Assembly (NCBI RefSeq): GCF_023195535.1
Contig: NZ_JALPNF010000003.1
Location: forward strand, 124,001-188,000
DNA: 64,000 nt
Direction: 5' to 3'
Source of the DNA: Sphingomonas faeni
Lineage (GTDB): Bacteria > Pseudomonadota > Alphaproteobacteria > Sphingomonadales > Sphingomonadaceae
Shown here: piece by piece, positions 62,667 through 64,000 of the stretch
How positions within the stretch are numbered: position 1 is the stretch's first letter
Layout of the letters: each line of letters starts with the position of its first letter
Program-made: the position numbers and the translations under genes
The notes under the pieces: model-generated
What the model was told of the DNA's origin: nothing
What the model saw: the letters and a program-made list of their open reading frames with translations, nothing else
The model's database searches: none

Positions 62667-63353
62667 CTAAAGCTGAAGCAGCCCCAGAAACTCTACCCCG
62701 ACTCCGAACTCCTTGCGCTTCAATTCGCGCAACTGAGTCGCCTGCCAGTCCTCGCCCCACATCTCGACCGACCAGTCCTCGTCGATCCCCGCCGCGCCCC
62801 AAGCCGTGTCGGCATCGATTTCGCCCTCGATCAGCGCCAGCCCGATCACCAGTGACCCGGTCAGCGTCACCACCGGCGACAATCCGGCCAGCCGAAAATT
62901 GTCATACGCTGCGACCGCTTCATAAAGCCGCGCGATCGTCGCGTCGGGTTGTGCGACGTGCATAACGCCGGTGGTTACCGCGAACGTCACGTCATACCGA
63001 CCCCGCGCCCAGGCCAGCAGCGGATCCCACGTCGCCGCCTGCCGCTCGACCAGCGGCGGCGGGCCGTCGGCGCGGTAACAGAGCAGGTCGCTCTCGCCAT
63101 ACGCCGCCAGCCGCGCGGCGAACTGCGTCGGATCGTTAGCGATCGGATCGGTCGCTGCATTGGCGAGCCCGGTCAGCGGCATCGTCCGCGGATCGATCGT
63201 CTCGCCGACCGCGCGCCATTCCTCCGCGACCGCCTCGGCCAGCGCATCGCTCGGCAACGCCAGCGGCCGCCGCCCGGGCGTCCGCACCGGCTTGCGGTCG
63301 AGCGTCACCACCCGGTCGGCATCGATCGCGACCTCTTTCCAGAACCGCTTCAT
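62667..63353 (-). CDS. ATP12-family F1-ATPase assembly chaperone
   Basis: A 228-residue protein with the ATP12 pattern: FWKEVAIDADRVVTLDRKPVRTPGRRPLALPS at the start, EEWRAVGETIDPRTMPLTGLANAA (about 46-70), SDLLCYRA (about 88) and a late SLVIGLALIEGEIDADTAW region. ATP12 helps fold the F1 alpha subunit in mitochondria and is kept in alphaproteobacteria. It is followed upstream by a small membrane protein and a HAD phosphatase, probably one operon. Confidence 0.9.
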   Translation of the reverse strand: MKRFWKEVAIDADRVVTLDRKPVRTPGRRPLALPSDALAEAVAEEWRAVGETIDPRTMPLTGLANAATDPIANDPTQFAARLAAYGESDLLCYRADGPPPLVERQAATWDPLLAWARGRYDVTFAVTTGVMHVAQPDATIARLYEAVAAYDNFRLAGLSPVVTLTGSLVIGLALIEGEIDADTAWGAAGIDEDWSVEMWGEDWQATQLRELKRKEFGVGVEFLGLLQL

Positions 63354-63366
63354 GCGCCCATTCCAT

Positions 63367-63582
63367 TCATTCGAGCGTCCGCCAGCGATGTGCCAGGCTG
63401 CGCGGGACGAGTCCGATCATCACCAGCGCCGACAATACGATCGCTACGCCCAGGATTTTCGGTGCAAAGTCATGCGCGCGCGCCACCAAAATCAGCCCGA
63501 GCAATGCCCCGGCCACGCCTGCCAGCCGGATCCCGACGAGCACCATCCAGCGCCGTTGCGCCAATTTGTCTGCCTCGGTCAT
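63367..63582 (-). CDS. Small two-helix membrane protein
   Basis: A 71-residue protein with two hydrophobic helices (about 13-33 and 43-60) separated by a short loop (RAHDFAPK). The ATG at 63582 overlaps the stop of the HAD gene (ATGA), and the gene ends 13 bp before atp12. I do not recognise a specific family. The order HAD-small membrane protein-ATP12 suggests a co-transcribed unit. Confidence 0.78.
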   Translation of the reverse strand: MTEADKLAQRRWMVLVGIRLAGVAGALLGLILVARAHDFAPKILGVAIVLSALVMIGLVPRSLAHRWRTLE

Positions 63583-64000
63583 GGCCGCGCCACCATGTGC
63601 AGCAGGTCCGGCATCGCGGTCGCAACGACATCCGCACCTGCGTCGGAAAGCTCGTGCACGTCGTGATACCCCCAAGCAACTCCGACCGCGCGCACACCTG
63701 CCGCGCGCGCCATCGCCATGTCGAAGCTCGTGTCCCCGATCATCGCGGTCGTCTCCGCGCTCGCGCCCGCCTCGGCGATCGCCGCGAGCAGCATCGCCGG
63801 ATCGGGCTTCGACGGATGCCGGTCCGCGGTCTGCAGCGTCACGAACCGCTCGGTGATCCCGTGCGCCGCGAGGATATGCGCGAGGCCCCGATCGGACTTG
63901 CCCGTCGCCACGCCGAGCAGCCAGCCGTCGTCGGCCAGCGTCCCGAGGACCTCGGCGATCCCGTCGAACAGCGGTTCGTCGGCCAACTCGCCACTCGCCC
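63579..64000 (-). CDS. HAD-superfamily phosphatase (phosphoglycolate phosphatase-like), truncated by the window
   Basis: The C-terminal 140 or so residues of a HAD hydrolase. The frame is open to the right edge, so the N-terminal motif 1 (DxDxT) is outside the window. Motif 2 is VATGKSD (Thr), motif 3 is the Lys in HPSKPDP and motif 4 is MIGDTSFDM (Asp pair), all intact. This arrangement resembles Gph-type phosphatases, but the substrate is not defined. The TTG at 63986 is internal. Confidence 0.85.
   Translation of the reverse strand, partial: ASGELADEPLFDGIAEVLGTLADDGWLLGVATGKSDRGLAHILAAHGITERFVTLQTADRHPSKPDPAMLLAAIAEAGASAETTAMIGDTSFDMAMARAAGVRAVGVAWGYHDVHELSDAGADVVATAMPDLLHMVARP

Overview
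The window is about 64 kb of GC-rich chromosomal DNA from an alphaproteobacterium, most likely a sphingomonad (Sphingomonas or a close relative). This placement is inferred from gene content: an alphaproteobacterial-type SspB adaptor, an ATP12-type F1-ATPase chaperone, an AcvB/LpiA-like lipid locus, opgGH, a two-domain malic enzyme, and a BapA-type adhesin with a LapB/LapC-like type I secretion system. I saw no rRNA, tRNA, CRISPR array, insertion sequence or prophage gene. Most of the window is ordinary core genome. The accessory part is the adhesin locus at 35-50.6 kb.

Layout. 0-2 kb: end of opgG and all of opgH (periplasmic glucans). 2-8.9 kb: a MarR-controlled efflux operon on the minus strand (marR, FUSC pump, DUF1656 protein, HlyD adaptor, outer-membrane lipoprotein channel, DHA2 MFS pump), with a clear operator palindrome next to marR. 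9-13.5 kb: a dTMP kinase-like gene, then acvB/virJ-DUF2147-mprF, a putative lysyl-phosphatidylglycerol synthesis and hydrolysis operon. 13.8-17.6 kb: chorismate mutase, polyprenyl diphosphate synthase, a glycine-zipper protein, a 2OG-Fe(II) oxygenase-like protein and a CDF metal exporter. 17.8-23 kb: mutS and maeB. 23-31.4 kb: two short-chain dehydrogenases with a GPH sugar symporter, an M1 aminopeptidase, a CHAP-domain protein, periplasmic msrB and a cytochrome P450. 31.5-35 kb: an ABC exporter and queG.

35-50.6 kb: a 9.9-kb gene for a 3307-residue surface adhesin with thirty Ig-like modules of about 84 residues. It is followed by the outer-membrane channel, ABC transporter and adaptor that should export it, then a small winged-helix regulator. 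Two copies of one inverted repeat (GTTYC-N6-GRAAC) lie in the adhesin leader, 158 bp apart. An 18-bp hairpin covers the ribosome-binding site of the channel gene. These control elements are the most interesting part of the window.

50.6-64 kb: a lipoprotein and an EI24/CysZ-like membrane protein, adenosine kinase, an amino-acid permease, a HIT protein, a histidine operon (hisB-H-A-F-small membrane protein-hisE), sspB, fumC, two small glycine-rich proteins, gmk, atp12, a small membrane protein and a truncated HAD phosphatase.

A second theme is the density of intergenic palindromic repeats. About twenty elements of at least nine sequence types sit almost only at gene ends. One family A copy supplies the last codons of a transporter gene, and a palindromic tandem-repeat element interrupts the his operon between hisF and hisA.
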